This document shows positions 54,150 through 63,513 of a DNA stretch of 64,000 nucleotides, piece after piece (within the stretch, counting starts at the first letter, position 1; each line of letters opens with the position of its first letter). The notes below the pieces were generated by a model. That model worked only from the letters and a program-made list of their open reading frames with translations. It was not told the DNA's origin and ran no database searches. The position numbers and the translations under genes were made by a program. The stretch is from positions 89,308 to 153,307 of the forward strand of contig NZ_JAEQMY010000012.1 of assembly GCF_016743775.1 (NCBI RefSeq), in the 5' to 3' direction. This DNA is from Microvirga aerilata. GTDB lineage: Bacteria; Pseudomonadota; Alphaproteobacteria; Rhizobiales; Beijerinckiaceae.

Positions 54150-54614
54150 GTGCTGCATGGTATCGACCCGGCGCTCAACGCCGATCTCTTGTATGTGCTC
54201 CAGGCCATGGGGCACGGCGACGATCTCGTGATCTGCGACGCCAATTTCCCGGCCGATGCCATCGCACGCCAGACCACCTATGGCCGCCTGATCCGCATGG
54301 ACAACATCACCTCGCCCCGGGCGATCCGGGCGGTCCTCTCGCTCATGCCGCTCGACAGCTTCGTGGAGCATCCGGCGGAGCGGATGGAGGTCGTCGGCAA
54401 CCCGACCGAGCTGCCGGCCATCCAGCAGGAGGCTCAAAGGGAGATCGACGCGGTGGCCCGGCGCGATGCCGGACGCGACGCGTGGCCCATGGGCTCCGTC
54501 GAGCGCTTCGCCTTCTATGAGCGGGCCAAGAAGGCCTATGCGGTGGTCGCCACCGGCGAGCTGCGCTTCTACGGCTGCTTCATCCTGAAGAAGGGCGTGA
54601 TCCCGCCGGCCTAA
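54150..54614 (+). CDS. RbsD/FucU-family sugar mutarotase
   Basis: 154 aa. Family marks: MLHGIDPALNADLLYVLQAM, GHGDDLVICDANFP, Arg/Tyr residues in ARQTTYGRLIRMD, and the C-terminal VATGELRFYGCFILKKG. Interconverts anomers of a sugar (fucose or ribose in known members). GTG start at 54150 with GGAGG six bases upstream. No sugar transport or kinase gene is adjacent, so substrate is open. Confidence 0.92.
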   Translation: MLHGIDPALNADLLYVLQAMGHGDDLVICDANFPADAIARQTTYGRLIRMDNITSPRAIRAVLSLMPLDSFVEHPAERMEVVGNPTELPAIQQEAQREIDAVARRDAGRDAWPMGSVERFAFYERAKKAYAVVATGELRFYGCFILKKGVIPPA

Positions 54615-54629
54615 GACCGCAACGGAACG

Positions 54630-55832
54630 CTATCCGACGAGCCTCGGCAGGGCTTCCCCGATGCGCCGGACCGCCTCCTCCACATCCTCGGGCTTGCGGA
54701 GGTAGCACAGGCGCAGGTAGCCCTCGCCGGCCTCGCCGAAGGCCGAGCCCGGGGCCAGGCCCACATTCGCCTCGTCGATGAGCCGGAAGGCGATGTCCTT
54801 CGCGTTGGTGGCGCCCTTGATCTTCAGGAACGCATAGAAGGCGCCGCTCGGAGGCGGCAGCTCGACGAGACCCGTCTGCGCGAGCCGCCCGACGATCTCC
54901 CGCCCCCGTTTGGCGCGGACGATCTGGTCGGCCAGGAAGTCCTCGCCCTGCTCGATGGCGGCCACGCCCGCGCGCTGGATAAAGGTCGGCGTTCCCGAGG
55001 TCTGGTACTGAATCAGGTTCTCGATCACCTGCCCCAGGGCCGGCGGAGCCTCCAGCCACCCGAGGCGCCAGCCGGTCATGGCCCAGTTCTTGGAGAAGGT
55101 CTGGACGAAGAGGATCTTGTCCTCCGGCTCCATCACGTCGCGGAAGGAGGGCGTGCGCCCATCGACCGCAAGAGCCGGATCGTGGACGAAGCGGCCGTAG
55201 ATTTCGTCCGCGACGATCCACAGGCCATGCCGCCGGGCGAGATCGAGGGCCGCGCGCAGGTCCGCATGGGTTGCGGTCCAGCCCGTGGGGTTCGACGGCG
55301 AGTTGATCACGAGCACGCGGGTGCGCGGCGTGATCGCCTGCTCGAGCCGCTCGAAATCGAGGTGCCAGCCCTGCGCGTCGATGGTCATCGGCACCGCGAC
55401 GGGACGGGCGCCCGCGATGGTGATGGCGCCGGCGAAATTCGGCCAGGCGGGCGTGGGGATCAGCACCTCGTCGCCGTTGCCCGAGAGCATGCGGAAGGCG
55501 AGCTGCATGGCGGGCATGCCGCCCGATGTCACGAAGAAGCGCTCTGGATCGAAGGCCTTGCCGTAGACACCCTCATGATAGCGGGCAATCGCCTGGCGCA
55601 GCTCAGGGATGCCGCGCTGGTAGGTGTAGAAGGTCTCGCCTTCGCTCAGCGAGCGGGCCGCCGCCTCGCAGATGAAGGACGGCGTCGGCAGATCGCCCTC
55701 ACCCACCCAGAGCGGAATGATGCCGGGCTTCAGCCGGCCGTAGCTGAACACGTCGACGATGCCGCTGGTCGGCGCCTGCTCCGCTTCGGGGCGCAGGTTG
55801 AGAACGGACGGGATCGAAACGGACGCGTTCAT
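54630..55832 (-). CDS. PLP-dependent aminotransferase class I/II
   Basis: 400 aa. Fold-type I aminotransferase with SPSNPTGW, VADEIYGRFVHD, and the PLP-lysine in FVQTFSKNWAMTGWRLGWL. The C-terminal SGAFYAFLKIKG and R-containing GYLRLCYLRK bind the substrate carboxylate. ATG at 55832 with AAGGA eight bases upstream; a longer frame to 55865 has no site. Resembles aspartate/aromatic or MalY/PatB-like enzymes; amino donor unknown. Confidence 0.9.
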   Translation of the reverse strand: MNASVSIPSVLNLRPEAEQAPTSGIVDVFSYGRLKPGIIPLWVGEGDLPTPSFICEAAARSLSEGETFYTYQRGIPELRQAIARYHEGVYGKAFDPERFFVTSGGMPAMQLAFRMLSGNGDEVLIPTPAWPNFAGAITIAGARPVAVPMTIDAQGWHLDFERLEQAITPRTRVLVINSPSNPTGWTATHADLRAALDLARRHGLWIVADEIYGRFVHDPALAVDGRTPSFRDVMEPEDKILFVQTFSKNWAMTGWRLGWLEAPPALGQVIENLIQYQTSGTPTFIQRAGVAAIEQGEDFLADQIVRAKRGREIVGRLAQTGLVELPPPSGAFYAFLKIKGATNAKDIAFRLIDEANVGLAPGSAFGEAGEGYLRLCYLRKPEDVEEAVRRIGEALPRLVG

Positions 55833-55945
55833 GGGCGATGTCCTTGAAAACAGGCGAACAGGCATGGCCCGTTCGCCCCCTCAAGGCAAGCGCCGAATAT
55901 GTCTCATGACAAAACACGAAGGGTCCGATCGAACCCTGTGATGAA

Positions 55946-56380
55946 TCAGAGCATCCGCCCTGTCTTCATCAGATCGCGGATTTCGGTGAGCAGCTTCACG
56001 TCCGCCGGAAGTTCCGGAGCCTTCCCGGCCGTACCGGTCTTGGCGTCCTCTGTGCGGCGCAGGCGGTTCATGCCCTTCACCAGGAGAAACAGGATCCAGG
56101 CGATGATGACGAAGTTGATGGCAACGGTGATGAAGTTGCCCCAGGCCAGCACCGCGCCCTGGTTCTTGGCCTCCGCGAGCGCCGTTGCCGTGACGCTGCC
56201 GGACAGCGGCGTGAAGTAGTTCGAGAAATCGAGGCCGCCGGTGGCGGCTCCGATGACCGGCATGAAGATATCGCCGACCAGCGAGTCCACGATCTTGCTG
56301 AAGGCGGCTCCGATGATGATGCCGATGGCCAGATCGACCACATTGCCGCGAAGCGCAAATTGCCTGAATTCGTTCCACAT
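55946..56380 (-). CDS. mscL: Large-conductance mechanosensitive channel
   Basis: 144 aa. N-terminal [24 protein letters not shown] is the MscL signature; TM1 and TM2 ([19 protein letters not shown]) flank a periplasmic loop; the C-terminal helix ([13 protein letters not shown]) is conserved. Opens under hypo-osmotic membrane tension to release solutes. ATG at 56380 after GGGGAGG. Single gene. Confidence 0.96.
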   Translation of the reverse strand: MWNEFRQFALRGNVVDLAIGIIIGAAFSKIVDSLVGDIFMPVIGAATGGLDFSNYFTPLSGSVTATALAEAKNQGAVLAWGNFITVAINFVIIAWILFLLVKGMNRLRRTEDAKTGTAGKAPELPADVKLLTEIRDLMKTGRML

Positions 56381-56437
56381 GACCGGACCTCCCCTCGCTT
56401 GCCTGCCAAGCTTAAGCTGTCCGGTCCCGGGGGTTCG

Positions 56438-56965
56438 TCAAGCGTCCCGGCTGGCGAGCAGGTTCTGCAGGTCGAGGCGGCGCGTCACCATCTGGAGTTC
56501 GCCCTCGGGGGTTCTGGGCCATTGATCCTCCGGCCGGTCGAAATGAAGCTCGATTCCGTTGCCGTCGGGGTCGCTCAGGTACAGGGCCTCGCTCACCCCG
56601 TGGTCGCTCGCGCCCTGCAGCGGAACGCCTGCTTCCGCCAGCCTGGCGAGGGCGTCGGCGAGCGCCGCCCGCGTGGGATAAAGGATCGCCACATGGTAGA
56701 GTCCGGTGGTGCCGGGAGGCGGCGGGGAGCCGCCCTGGCTTTCCCAGGTGTTCAGGCCGATATGGTGGTGATACCCGCCCGCCGAGACGAAGGCCGCCTG
56801 GGTGCCGTAGCGCTGCATCAGCTCGAAGCCGAGCACGCCGCAGTAGAACGCCAGGGACCGATCAAGGTCCGCCACCTTGAGGTGGACATGGCCGATCCTG
56901 ACGCCGGGATGGATGGGCCGCGCCACCGGGTGTCCGGTGGCGTCATGAGGTGTGGAGTTCAACAT
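56438..56965 (-). CDS. VOC-superfamily dioxygenase/glyoxalase-like protein
   Basis: 175 aa vicinal-oxygen-chelate fold. Metal ligands appear in IGHVHLKVADLDRS (His), HHIGLNTWES (His) and NGIELHFDRPED (Glu). Family includes catechol-type dioxygenases and glyoxalases. ATG at 56965, 12 bp after the DoxX gene, so the two are likely one operon controlled by the divergent LysR gene. Substrate unknown. Confidence 0.92.
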   Translation of the reverse strand: MLNSTPHDATGHPVARPIHPGVRIGHVHLKVADLDRSLAFYCGVLGFELMQRYGTQAAFVSAGGYHHHIGLNTWESQGGSPPPPGTTGLYHVAILYPTRAALADALARLAEAGVPLQGASDHGVSEALYLSDPDGNGIELHFDRPEDQWPRTPEGELQMVTRRLDLQNLLASRDA

Positions 56966-56977
56966 GGCTTCGAGACC

Positions 56978-57412
56978 TCAGGCTGAGCGGGGGGACAAGG
57001 CCGGGGCAGTCTTCGCCGATCCGGCCCGCAGCGCAAGGGCGCCGTCGCCCAGGAGCGCCTGGGCCAGAAGGGCCACGATCCAGAGCGCCAGATATTCCCA
57101 GCCGCCGTTCGGGTTGTTGAAGAAGAACCCGGCCGGGCCATGCACGAAGACGATGGCGCCGAGCAGGATCGGGACCAGGGCGAGCGATGCCCAGCGGGTG
57201 AGGAAGCCGAGGATCAGCGCGATGCCGCCGGCCGTCTCGGCCGCGATGGTCAGGTAGGCGAGCGCCGGCGGCAGGCCGAGGCTGCCGAAGAACCCGGCAG
57301 CGCCCGCGGGCGTGAACACGAACACCTTCAGTCCGGCATGGGCCAGGAAGAGAACGCCGAGGGTGACGCGCAGAACGAGGGCAGCATAGGGAGCGGTGCG
57401 GGTATCGATCAT
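56978..57412 (-). CDS. DoxX family membrane protein
   Basis: 144 aa, four hydrophobic segments (APYAALVLRVTLGVLFLAHAG, LAYLTIAAETAGGIALIL, ASLALVPILLGAIVFV, LALWIVALLAQALLG). ATG at 57412 has AGGAG six bases upstream; a longer frame to 57439 lacks one. DoxX proteins are associated with oxidative stress and quinone handling, with no established reaction. Pairs with the VOC gene. Confidence 0.9.
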   Translation of the reverse strand: MIDTRTAPYAALVLRVTLGVLFLAHAGLKVFVFTPAGAAGFFGSLGLPPALAYLTIAAETAGGIALILGFLTRWASLALVPILLGAIVFVHGPAGFFFNNPNGGWEYLALWIVALLAQALLGDGALALRAGSAKTAPALSPRSA

Positions 57413-57499
57413 GAGAGATCTCCTAAAAGGGTCCCTCATATGACCTCAAACCGGATTTATGATAATGCTCGCCACGGAATATGAATTCACACCGAGAGA

Positions 57500-58426
57500 G
57501 TGAGATCGCCAGTGCTCGACCGGGTCACCAGCATGCAGGTCTTCGTTCGCGTGGCGGCGCTTGGCAGCCTGTCGGCAGCGGCGCGGGCGCTCGATCTGTC
57601 CCAGACCATGGCCACCAAGCATGTGGCAGCCCTGGAGAGCAGGCTCGGGATCAAGCTGCTGCACCGCTCCACCCGCAGGCTGACCCTGACGGAAGGCGGC
57701 CGAGCCTACCTGGCGGCCTGCGAGCGCATTCTGGCCGAGATCGAGGAAGCGGAGGCCTCCGCCAGCCTCGACCGCGTCGAACCGCGGGGAACGTTGCGCC
57801 TCAACGTGCCCCTCACCTTCGGCTTCCGGCACATCGCCCCGGCGATCCCTGAATTCAACCGGCTCCATCCGGCCGTGTCGTTCGATCTCGGCCTCGCCGA
57901 CCGCTTTGTGGACCTGATCGAGGAGGGATGGGATCTGGCGATCCGGATCGGGCGGCTGAAGGAGTCGAGCCTCATCGCCCGGCGCCTGGCCGTCTGCCGC
58001 ATCGTGGTTTGCGCCGCGCCCCGCTATCTGGAGCAGCACGGCACCCCGCAGAGCCTGGACGATCTCGCGCGCCACAACTGCCTCGGCTACACCTTGCCGA
58101 GCGCCATCGGGGCGAACCGCTGGACCTTCGGGCTCGATGGCGAGATCGTCGTGCCGGTGCAGGGGAACCTGCGCGCCAACAACGGCGATGCCCTGATGGC
58201 GGCGTGCCTCGCCGGGCAGGGTCTCATCTATCAGCCCACCTTCATCGTGGGCGACAGCCTGCGCGACGGCTCGCTCGTCCCGGTTCTCCGGGACTTTCCG
58301 GTCTACGAACCCGGCATTCACGCCGTCCTGCCCTCGGGTCGGCAGGCTCCGGCGAAGGTCCGTGCCTTCATCGAGTTCCTGGCCCGACGCTTCGCGCCGG
58401 AGCCGGAGTGGGATCGCGGGCTGTGA
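57500..58426 (+). CDS. LysR-family transcriptional regulator
   Basis: 308 aa. N-terminal winged HTH (SMQVFVRVAALGSLSAAARA, then SLGIKLLHRSTRRLTLTEGG-type LLHRSTRRLTLTEGG) and a LysR substrate-binding domain (RLNVPLTFGFRHIAPAIPEF). GTG start at 57500. It is divergent from doxX-VOC (88 bp), the probable target operon. Member of the AaeR/DmlR-like group often tied to aldehyde or quinone response. Confidence 0.92.
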   Translation: MRSPVLDRVTSMQVFVRVAALGSLSAAARALDLSQTMATKHVAALESRLGIKLLHRSTRRLTLTEGGRAYLAACERILAEIEEAEASASLDRVEPRGTLRLNVPLTFGFRHIAPAIPEFNRLHPAVSFDLGLADRFVDLIEEGWDLAIRIGRLKESSLIARRLAVCRIVVCAAPRYLEQHGTPQSLDDLARHNCLGYTLPSAIGANRWTFGLDGEIVVPVQGNLRANNGDALMAACLAGQGLIYQPTFIVGDSLRDGSLVPVLRDFPVYEPGIHAVLPSGRQAPAKVRAFIEFLARRFAPEPEWDRGL

Positions 58427-58496
58427 CCGGCTGGCGGTGGCCTTCGCACCCTTAAACGGCTAAAGCTGTTTCACGTCTGTTTTCGAGGATTTGCCC

Positions 58497-61400
58497 ATGG
58501 TCGCCACCTGGGCCGTCGTGTTGTCGGCACTGGTCTATCTCTGCTTCCTGTTCACGGTGGCCCATTGGGGGGACAACGGCGGACGGCGCTTCGTTCAGGG
58601 GCCTGCGCGCTCCACGATCGCGGCGCTGGCCCTTGCGGTCTACTGCACCTCCTGGACCTTCTTCGGCTCCGTGGGGCTTGCCAGCCGCTCAGGGTTCGAC
58701 TTCCTCGCCATCTACATCGGCCCCATCCTCGTGATCGGCTTCGGGCACGCGCTCGTCGCCCGGGTCGTGCGGGTGGCAAAGACCCAGAACATCTCGTCCA
58801 TCGCCGACTTCGTCGCCGCCCGCTACGGCAAGAGCGAGCGGGTCGCCGCACTCGTCAGCCTGATCGCCGTCGTCGGCTCCGTTCCCTACATCGCCCTGCA
58901 GCTGAAGGCGGTCTCGTCCTCCCTCGACGTGTTCCTGACGGCGGCGGGCGGGACGCTTCCCTCCCATCTTCCCTTCATCGGCGATCTTGCGTTCGTGGTC
59001 GCCCTGGTGCTGGCGGGCTTTGCCGTCGCGTTCGGCACGCGCCATACGGATGCCACCGAGCACCAGAACGGGCTTCTGCTCGCCGTCTCCATCGAGTCCG
59101 TGGTGAAGCTGGCAGCCTTCCTGATCGTGGGCGGCTACATCACCTTCGTGATGTTCGACGGCTACGACGCCATCGTGCAGCGCCTCAACGCCCAGGGAAC
59201 CAGCTCGAACCTGATGGGGCTGACCTCCGGCTTCGGCAGCTACATCACACTCATCCTGCTCTCCACCTGCGCGGCTCTTCTCCTGCCGCGGCAGTTCCAT
59301 GTGACGGTGGTGGAGAACCACGAGATCAGCGACCTGAAGCGCACCGCCTGGCTGTTTCCCCTTTATCTCGTGCTCATCAACCTGTTCGTCATTCCGATCG
59401 CCCTTGCGGGACTTGCCCTGTTTCCGGACGGCAACCTCGACCGGGACATGACCCTGCTGGCGCTCCCCCTCATGGACAAGGCGGGCACCGTCGCGGTCAT
59501 TGCGTTTCTGGGCGGCTTTTCGGCCGCAACCGCGATGGTGATCGTCGACTCGGTGGCCGTGGCGGTGATGATCTCGAACCATCTCGTCATGCCCATCGTC
59601 CTGCGCCGGCGGGCCTTTGCGGGCGTTGATCCGGGCAGCTTCGTCATTGCGGTGCGGCGGATCTCCATCGTCGTGGTCATCCTTCTGGCCTATGCCTATT
59701 ACCGCGTCTCCGGGGAAGCGGCGCTTGCCGCCATCGGCCTGTTGTCCTTTGCGGCCATTGCGCAGGTGGCGCCCGCCTTCATCGGCGGCCTCATCTGGTC
59801 GCGGGGCACGGCCCTTGGCGCCAGCATCGGGCTGGTCGTGGGCTTCTTCACCTGGGCCTATACCCTTCTGCTCCCCAGCCTCGTCTGGGATGGGGTGTTC
59901 TGGTCCGACGTGGTCGTGACGGGCCCCTTCGGGGTCACGGCCCTCAAGCCGACCGCTCTCTTCGGGGTCGATCTACCCCAGCTCACCCACGGGGTCGTCT
60001 GGAGCATGACCCTCAACATCCTGTGCTATGTGGTTTTCTCCCTGTGGCGTCCGGCGACGGCCATGGAGATGATCCAGGCCAACGTGTTCGTGGGGGAAAC
60101 GACAACCTCCGTCGCGCCGAGCTTCCGCCTCTTCCGCGCCAGCGTGACCGTGGGCGAACTTCGCGCCACCGTCGCCCGCTATCTGGGCGAGGAGCGCACG
60201 ACGCGCTCCTTCGAGGGCTTCACCCATAGCCGCGGCCAGATTCTCGAGCCCCGCGCCGAGGCCGACGTCCACCTCCTGCGTTACGCGGAGCACCTTCTGG
60301 CCTCGGCCATCGGCACGGCCTCCTCGCGCCTTGCCCTGTCGCTGCTGCTGCGCCGCCGCACCGTGTCGACGGAAGCCGCCCTCAAGCTGCTCGACGACGC
60401 CTCGGCCGCCATCCAGCATAGCCGCGACCTGCTCCAGCATGCCCTGAACTATGCCAAGCAGGGCATCACGGTGCTCGACCGCGACCTGCGGCTGCTCGCC
60501 TGGAACCAGGCGTTCATCGATCTCTACGACATGCCGCCCAACTTCGTGCATGTGGGCATCGGCATGGACCGCATCATCCACTACAACGCCTCCCGCGGCT
60601 CCTATGGGCCCGGCAAGCTCGAGGACCTGATCGCTGCCCGCATTCACTCGTTCCAGCACGATGTGGAGCCGGTGCGCCTCAGGCTCTACCCGTCCGGCAA
60701 GGTCATCGAGATCCGCTCGAACCCGCTGCCCGACGGCGGCCACGTCACCACCTACACGGACGTGACCGAGACCGTTCTGGCTGAGGAGGCGAGCCGGCGC
60801 GCGAACGAGACCCTGGAGCAGCGCGTGCGGGAGCGAACCGAGGAGCTGACGCGCCTCAACGAAGCCCTGCGGAGCGCTAAAGCCGAGGCCGACGAGGCGA
60901 ACATCTCCAAGACGCGCTTCCTGGCCGCCGCATCCCACGACATCCTGCAGCCCCTCAACGCCGCCCGCCTCTACGCCACGTCCCTTGTGGAGCGGGATCG
61001 CGAGGCGGGCGACGTGACGCTTGCCGAGAACATCGACGCGTCCCTCGACGCGGTCGAGGAGATCCTCACCGCGATCCTGGACATCTCGCGCCTCGACACG
61101 GGGGCCATGAAGCCGCAATGGTCGAGTTTCCGCATCGACGAGATGTTCCGCCAGCTGCAGCGCGAGTTCGAGCCTGTTGCCCGGAACAAAGGCCTCAAGC
61201 TCACCTTCGTCCCCTCCTCCCTGACCGTGCGCTCCGACCGGCGCCTCATGCGGCGCCTGCTGCAGAACCTGATCTCCAACGCGATCAAGTACACCCCCGC
61301 CGGACGCGTGGTCGTGGGCAGCCGGCAGCGCGGCAGTCATCTGGTCCTGGAGGTCTGGGACACGGGCCTCGGCATCCCGCCCTCGAAGCAGCGCATCGTG

Positions 61401-62006
61401 TTCCGTGAGTTCCAGCGCCTGGACCAGGGCATGAAGGCCGCGCGGGGCCTGGGCCTCGGCCTTTCCATCGTGGAGCGCATCGGACGGGTGCTCAAGCATC
61501 CGATCACCCTGAACTCCGAGGTCGGGCGCGGCTCCGTGTTCCGCGTCGAGGTGCCGGTGGTGGCGGCCCTGCCGGCGACGGCGGCGGCCCCGGAGCCCCC
61601 GAAGGTGCCCGCGACCGTGCTGTCCGGGCTGCGCGTTCTCGTCATCGACAACGAGCCGGCCATCCTGGAAGGCATGCGCCTGCTTCTCTCGGGCTGGGGT
61701 TGCGATGCCTGGACCGCCTCCGACCTGGAGAGCGCACATCAGGCCCTCAAGACCCACAAAGCGCTGCCGGAGGTCATTATCGCGGATTATCACCTGGACG
61801 ACACGGACGGCCTCGAACTCATCAAGGCCCTGCGCTGGAGAACCCAGGTCGACACCCCGGCCGTGCTCGTGACGGCCGACCGCACGCCGGCCGTGCGCGA
61901 TGCCGCCGCGGCGATGAACATCCACGTGCTGAACAAGCCCCTGAAACCGGCGGCGTTCCGGGCCCTCCTGACCCAGTGGCGCGCGACGAAAGTGGCGGCG
62001 GAGTAG
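58497..62006 (+). CDS. Hybrid sensor kinase with sodium:solute symporter domain (CbrA-like) and receiver
   Basis: 1169 aa. Residues 1-520 form about 13 membrane helices of the SSS family (TWTFFGSVGLASRSGFDF-like, ISSIADFVAARYGKS, SAATAMVIVDSVAVAVMISN). A PAS domain at about 650-770 (HALNYAKQGITVLDRDLRLL) and a coiled coil follow. The HisKA box is FLAAASHDILQPLNAARLYA (His814); HATPase marks are NLISNAIKYTP, DTGLGIP and GLGLGLSIV. The C-terminal receiver has VLVIDNEPAI, phospho-acceptor Asp1097 and a Lys in LNKPLKP. ATG at 58497 has GAGGA seven bases upstream. It likely senses or transports a nutrient. No separate response regulator is adjacent. Confidence 0.92.
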   Translation: MVATWAVVLSALVYLCFLFTVAHWGDNGGRRFVQGPARSTIAALALAVYCTSWTFFGSVGLASRSGFDFLAIYIGPILVIGFGHALVARVVRVAKTQNISSIADFVAARYGKSERVAALVSLIAVVGSVPYIALQLKAVSSSLDVFLTAAGGTLPSHLPFIGDLAFVVALVLAGFAVAFGTRHTDATEHQNGLLLAVSIESVVKLAAFLIVGGYITFVMFDGYDAIVQRLNAQGTSSNLMGLTSGFGSYITLILLSTCAALLLPRQFHVTVVENHEISDLKRTAWLFPLYLVLINLFVIPIALAGLALFPDGNLDRDMTLLALPLMDKAGTVAVIAFLGGFSAATAMVIVDSVAVAVMISNHLVMPIVLRRRAFAGVDPGSFVIAVRRISIVVVILLAYAYYRVSGEAALAAIGLLSFAAIAQVAPAFIGGLIWSRGTALGASIGLVVGFFTWAYTLLLPSLVWDGVFWSDVVVTGPFGVTALKPTALFGVDLPQLTHGVVWSMTLNILCYVVFSLWRPATAMEMIQANVFVGETTTSVAPSFRLFRASVTVGELRATVARYLGEERTTRSFEGFTHSRGQILEPRAEADVHLLRYAEHLLASAIGTASSRLALSLLLRRRTVSTEAALKLLDDASAAIQHSRDLLQHALNYAKQGITVLDRDLRLLAWNQAFIDLYDMPPNFVHVGIGMDRIIHYNASRGSYGPGKLEDLIAARIHSFQHDVEPVRLRLYPSGKVIEIRSNPLPDGGHVTTYTDVTETVLAEEASRRANETLEQRVRERTEELTRLNEALRSAKAEADEANISKTRFLAAASHDILQPLNAARLYATSLVERDREAGDVTLAENIDASLDAVEEILTAILDISRLDTGAMKPQWSSFRIDEMFRQLQREFEPVARNKGLKLTFVPSSLTVRSDRRLMRRLLQNLISNAIKYTPAGRVVVGSRQRGSHLVLEVWDTGLGIPPSKQRIVFREFQRLDQGMKAARGLGLGLSIVERIGRVLKHPITLNSEVGRGSVFRVEVPVVAALPATAAAPEPPKVPATVLSGLRVLVIDNEPAILEGMRLLLSGWGCDAWTASDLESAHQALKTHKALPEVIIADYHLDDTDGLELIKALRWRTQVDTPAVLVTADRTPAVRDAAAAMNIHVLNKPLKPAAFRALLTQWRATKVAAE

Positions 62007-62085
62007 GAGAGCGGCCGGGCTCACCTCTTTCGTTTGGACGTTATTGTGTTAAGCAGGCTGTCGGATTCGAACTGCGGCAGCAATC

Positions 62086-62799
62086 ATGGCTTCTCCTACA
62101 GCGATCATCGTCGGCGCTTCCTCGGGCATTGGCGAGGCCCTGGCCCGTTCGCTTGCAGGAAGCGGATGGCGGGTGGGACTGGCAGCCCGCCGCCTCGACA
62201 GGCTCGAAGCCCTGGCAGAGGAGCTCGGCGGCGGGGCCAGGGCGAAGCGCATCGACTTGAGGCAGGTGGACGAAGCGCGCCTCGCGCTCGCGTCATTGAT
62301 CGAGGATCTTGGTGCCGTCGACCTCGTGATTCTGAGTTCCGGCGTCGGCGAACCGAACCCTCATATGAGCTGGGCTTCCGAAAAAGACACCATAGAGGTC
62401 AATGCCCTCGGGTTCGCGGCCGTGGCGCAGGTGGCCATGAAGCATTTTCTCGACCGGGGGCAAGGGCATCTTGTCGGCATCTCGTCCGTGGCGAAGCTGC
62501 GCGGCCATGGGGATGCTCCCTCCTACGCCGCCACCAAGGCCTTCGTCTCCACATATCTCGACGGATTGCGGGATCTGGCGAAGCGCCGGAGCGCTGGACG
62601 GATCGCGGTCACGGAGGCGTGCCCCGGGTTCGTGGACACCGCCATGATGAAAGCTCCGTCGGCCTTCTGGGTGGCGTCGCCGGAAGCGGCGGCGGAGAGC
62701 ATTCTGAAAGCCGTGCGCCGCCGCGCCAAGCACGCCTACATCACGCCGCGCTGGGGGCTGATCGGCGTTCTGCTGCGCCTCATGCCGCGTCCCGGATGA
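62086..62799 (+). CDS. Short-chain dehydrogenase/reductase
   Basis: 237 aa. NAD(P) motif IVGASSGIGEALARSLAG, LAARRLDRLE, substrate Ser region LVGISSVAKLRG, catalytic PSYAATKAF (Tyr/Lys), and ACPGFVDTAM. Classical SDR; the nearest relatives by motif are DltE/YdfG-like. ATG at 62086. No ribosome site of strength. Convergent with the racemase gene, 8 bp away. Confidence 0.93.
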   Translation: MASPTAIIVGASSGIGEALARSLAGSGWRVGLAARRLDRLEALAEELGGGARAKRIDLRQVDEARLALASLIEDLGAVDLVILSSGVGEPNPHMSWASEKDTIEVNALGFAAVAQVAMKHFLDRGQGHLVGISSVAKLRGHGDAPSYAATKAFVSTYLDGLRDLAKRRSAGRIAVTEACPGFVDTAMMKAPSAFWVASPEAAAESILKAVRRRAKHAYITPRWGLIGVLLRLMPRPG

Positions 62800-62807
62800 T
62801 GCGCCGG

Positions 62808-63503
62808 TCACTCCGCCAGGGCGTGGTCGACGGCCGCCACCGCATGGATCGTCGTGGTGTCGAACAGCGGCACGGCGCTGTCCTCCTCTTTCACAAGGAG
62901 CATGATCTCGGTGCAGCCGAGAATGATGCCTTGTGCGCCACGCTCGATGAGGCGCGCGATGATCTCGCGGTAGGCTTGGCGCGATTCCGGCCTGATCCGT
63001 CCGAGCACGAGCTCCTTGTAGATGATCTCGTGCACGATGCAGCGGTCTTCCGCATCCGGGACGATCACGTCGAGGCCATGGCTCTGCTGCAGCCGGCCCT
63101 TGTAGAAATCCTGCTCCATGGTGAAGGCGGTGCCGAGCAGGCCGATGCGCTGCAAGCCTGCGGCCTTGATCTTGTCCGCCGTGGGATCGGCGATGTGAAG
63201 CAGCGGAATGCCAGCGGCCGATGAGACCGCGTCTGCCAGGCGATGCATGGTGTTGGTGCAGATGACGAGGAAGTCGGCGCCGCCGCGCTCCAGCCGGATG
63301 GCTGCCTCCTTCATCGCCTCCGCAAGCTTATCCCATTCGCCTTCATGCTGAAGCCGCTTGATCTCCTCGAAGTCGAACGACCACATCAAGGACTGCGCCG
63401 AACGCACGCCGCCGAGCCGCCGGTTCGTCTCCTGGTTGATGATGCGATAGTACTCGGCGGAGCTTTCCCAGCTCATGCCGCCGATCAATCCGATGGTCTT
63501 CAT
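62808..63503 (-). CDS. Aspartate/glutamate racemase family protein
   Basis: 231 aa. N-terminal TIGLIGGMSWESSAEYYR and catalytic Cys pair in LVICTNTMHRLAD and IILGCTEIMLLV, as in YgeA-type PLP-independent racemases. May act on a broad set of amino acids. ATG at 63503 with AAAGG six bases upstream; the frame is open to 63698 only as overlap with the next gene. Ten bp after the stop of the DsbA-like gene, so co-transcribed. Confidence 0.93.
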   Translation of the reverse strand: MKTIGLIGGMSWESSAEYYRIINQETNRRLGGVRSAQSLMWSFDFEEIKRLQHEGEWDKLAEAMKEAAIRLERGGADFLVICTNTMHRLADAVSSAAGIPLLHIADPTADKIKAAGLQRIGLLGTAFTMEQDFYKGRLQQSHGLDVIVPDAEDRCIVHEIIYKELVLGRIRPESRQAYREIIARLIERGAQGIILGCTEIMLLVKEEDSAVPLFDTTTIHAVAAVDHALAE

Positions 63504-63513
63504 GATGGGCCTT

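Noticed and set aside
59973..62024. Minus-strand 683-codon open frame opposite the hybrid kinase
   Set aside because: Antisense of conserved kinase and receiver domains; no recognisable product.
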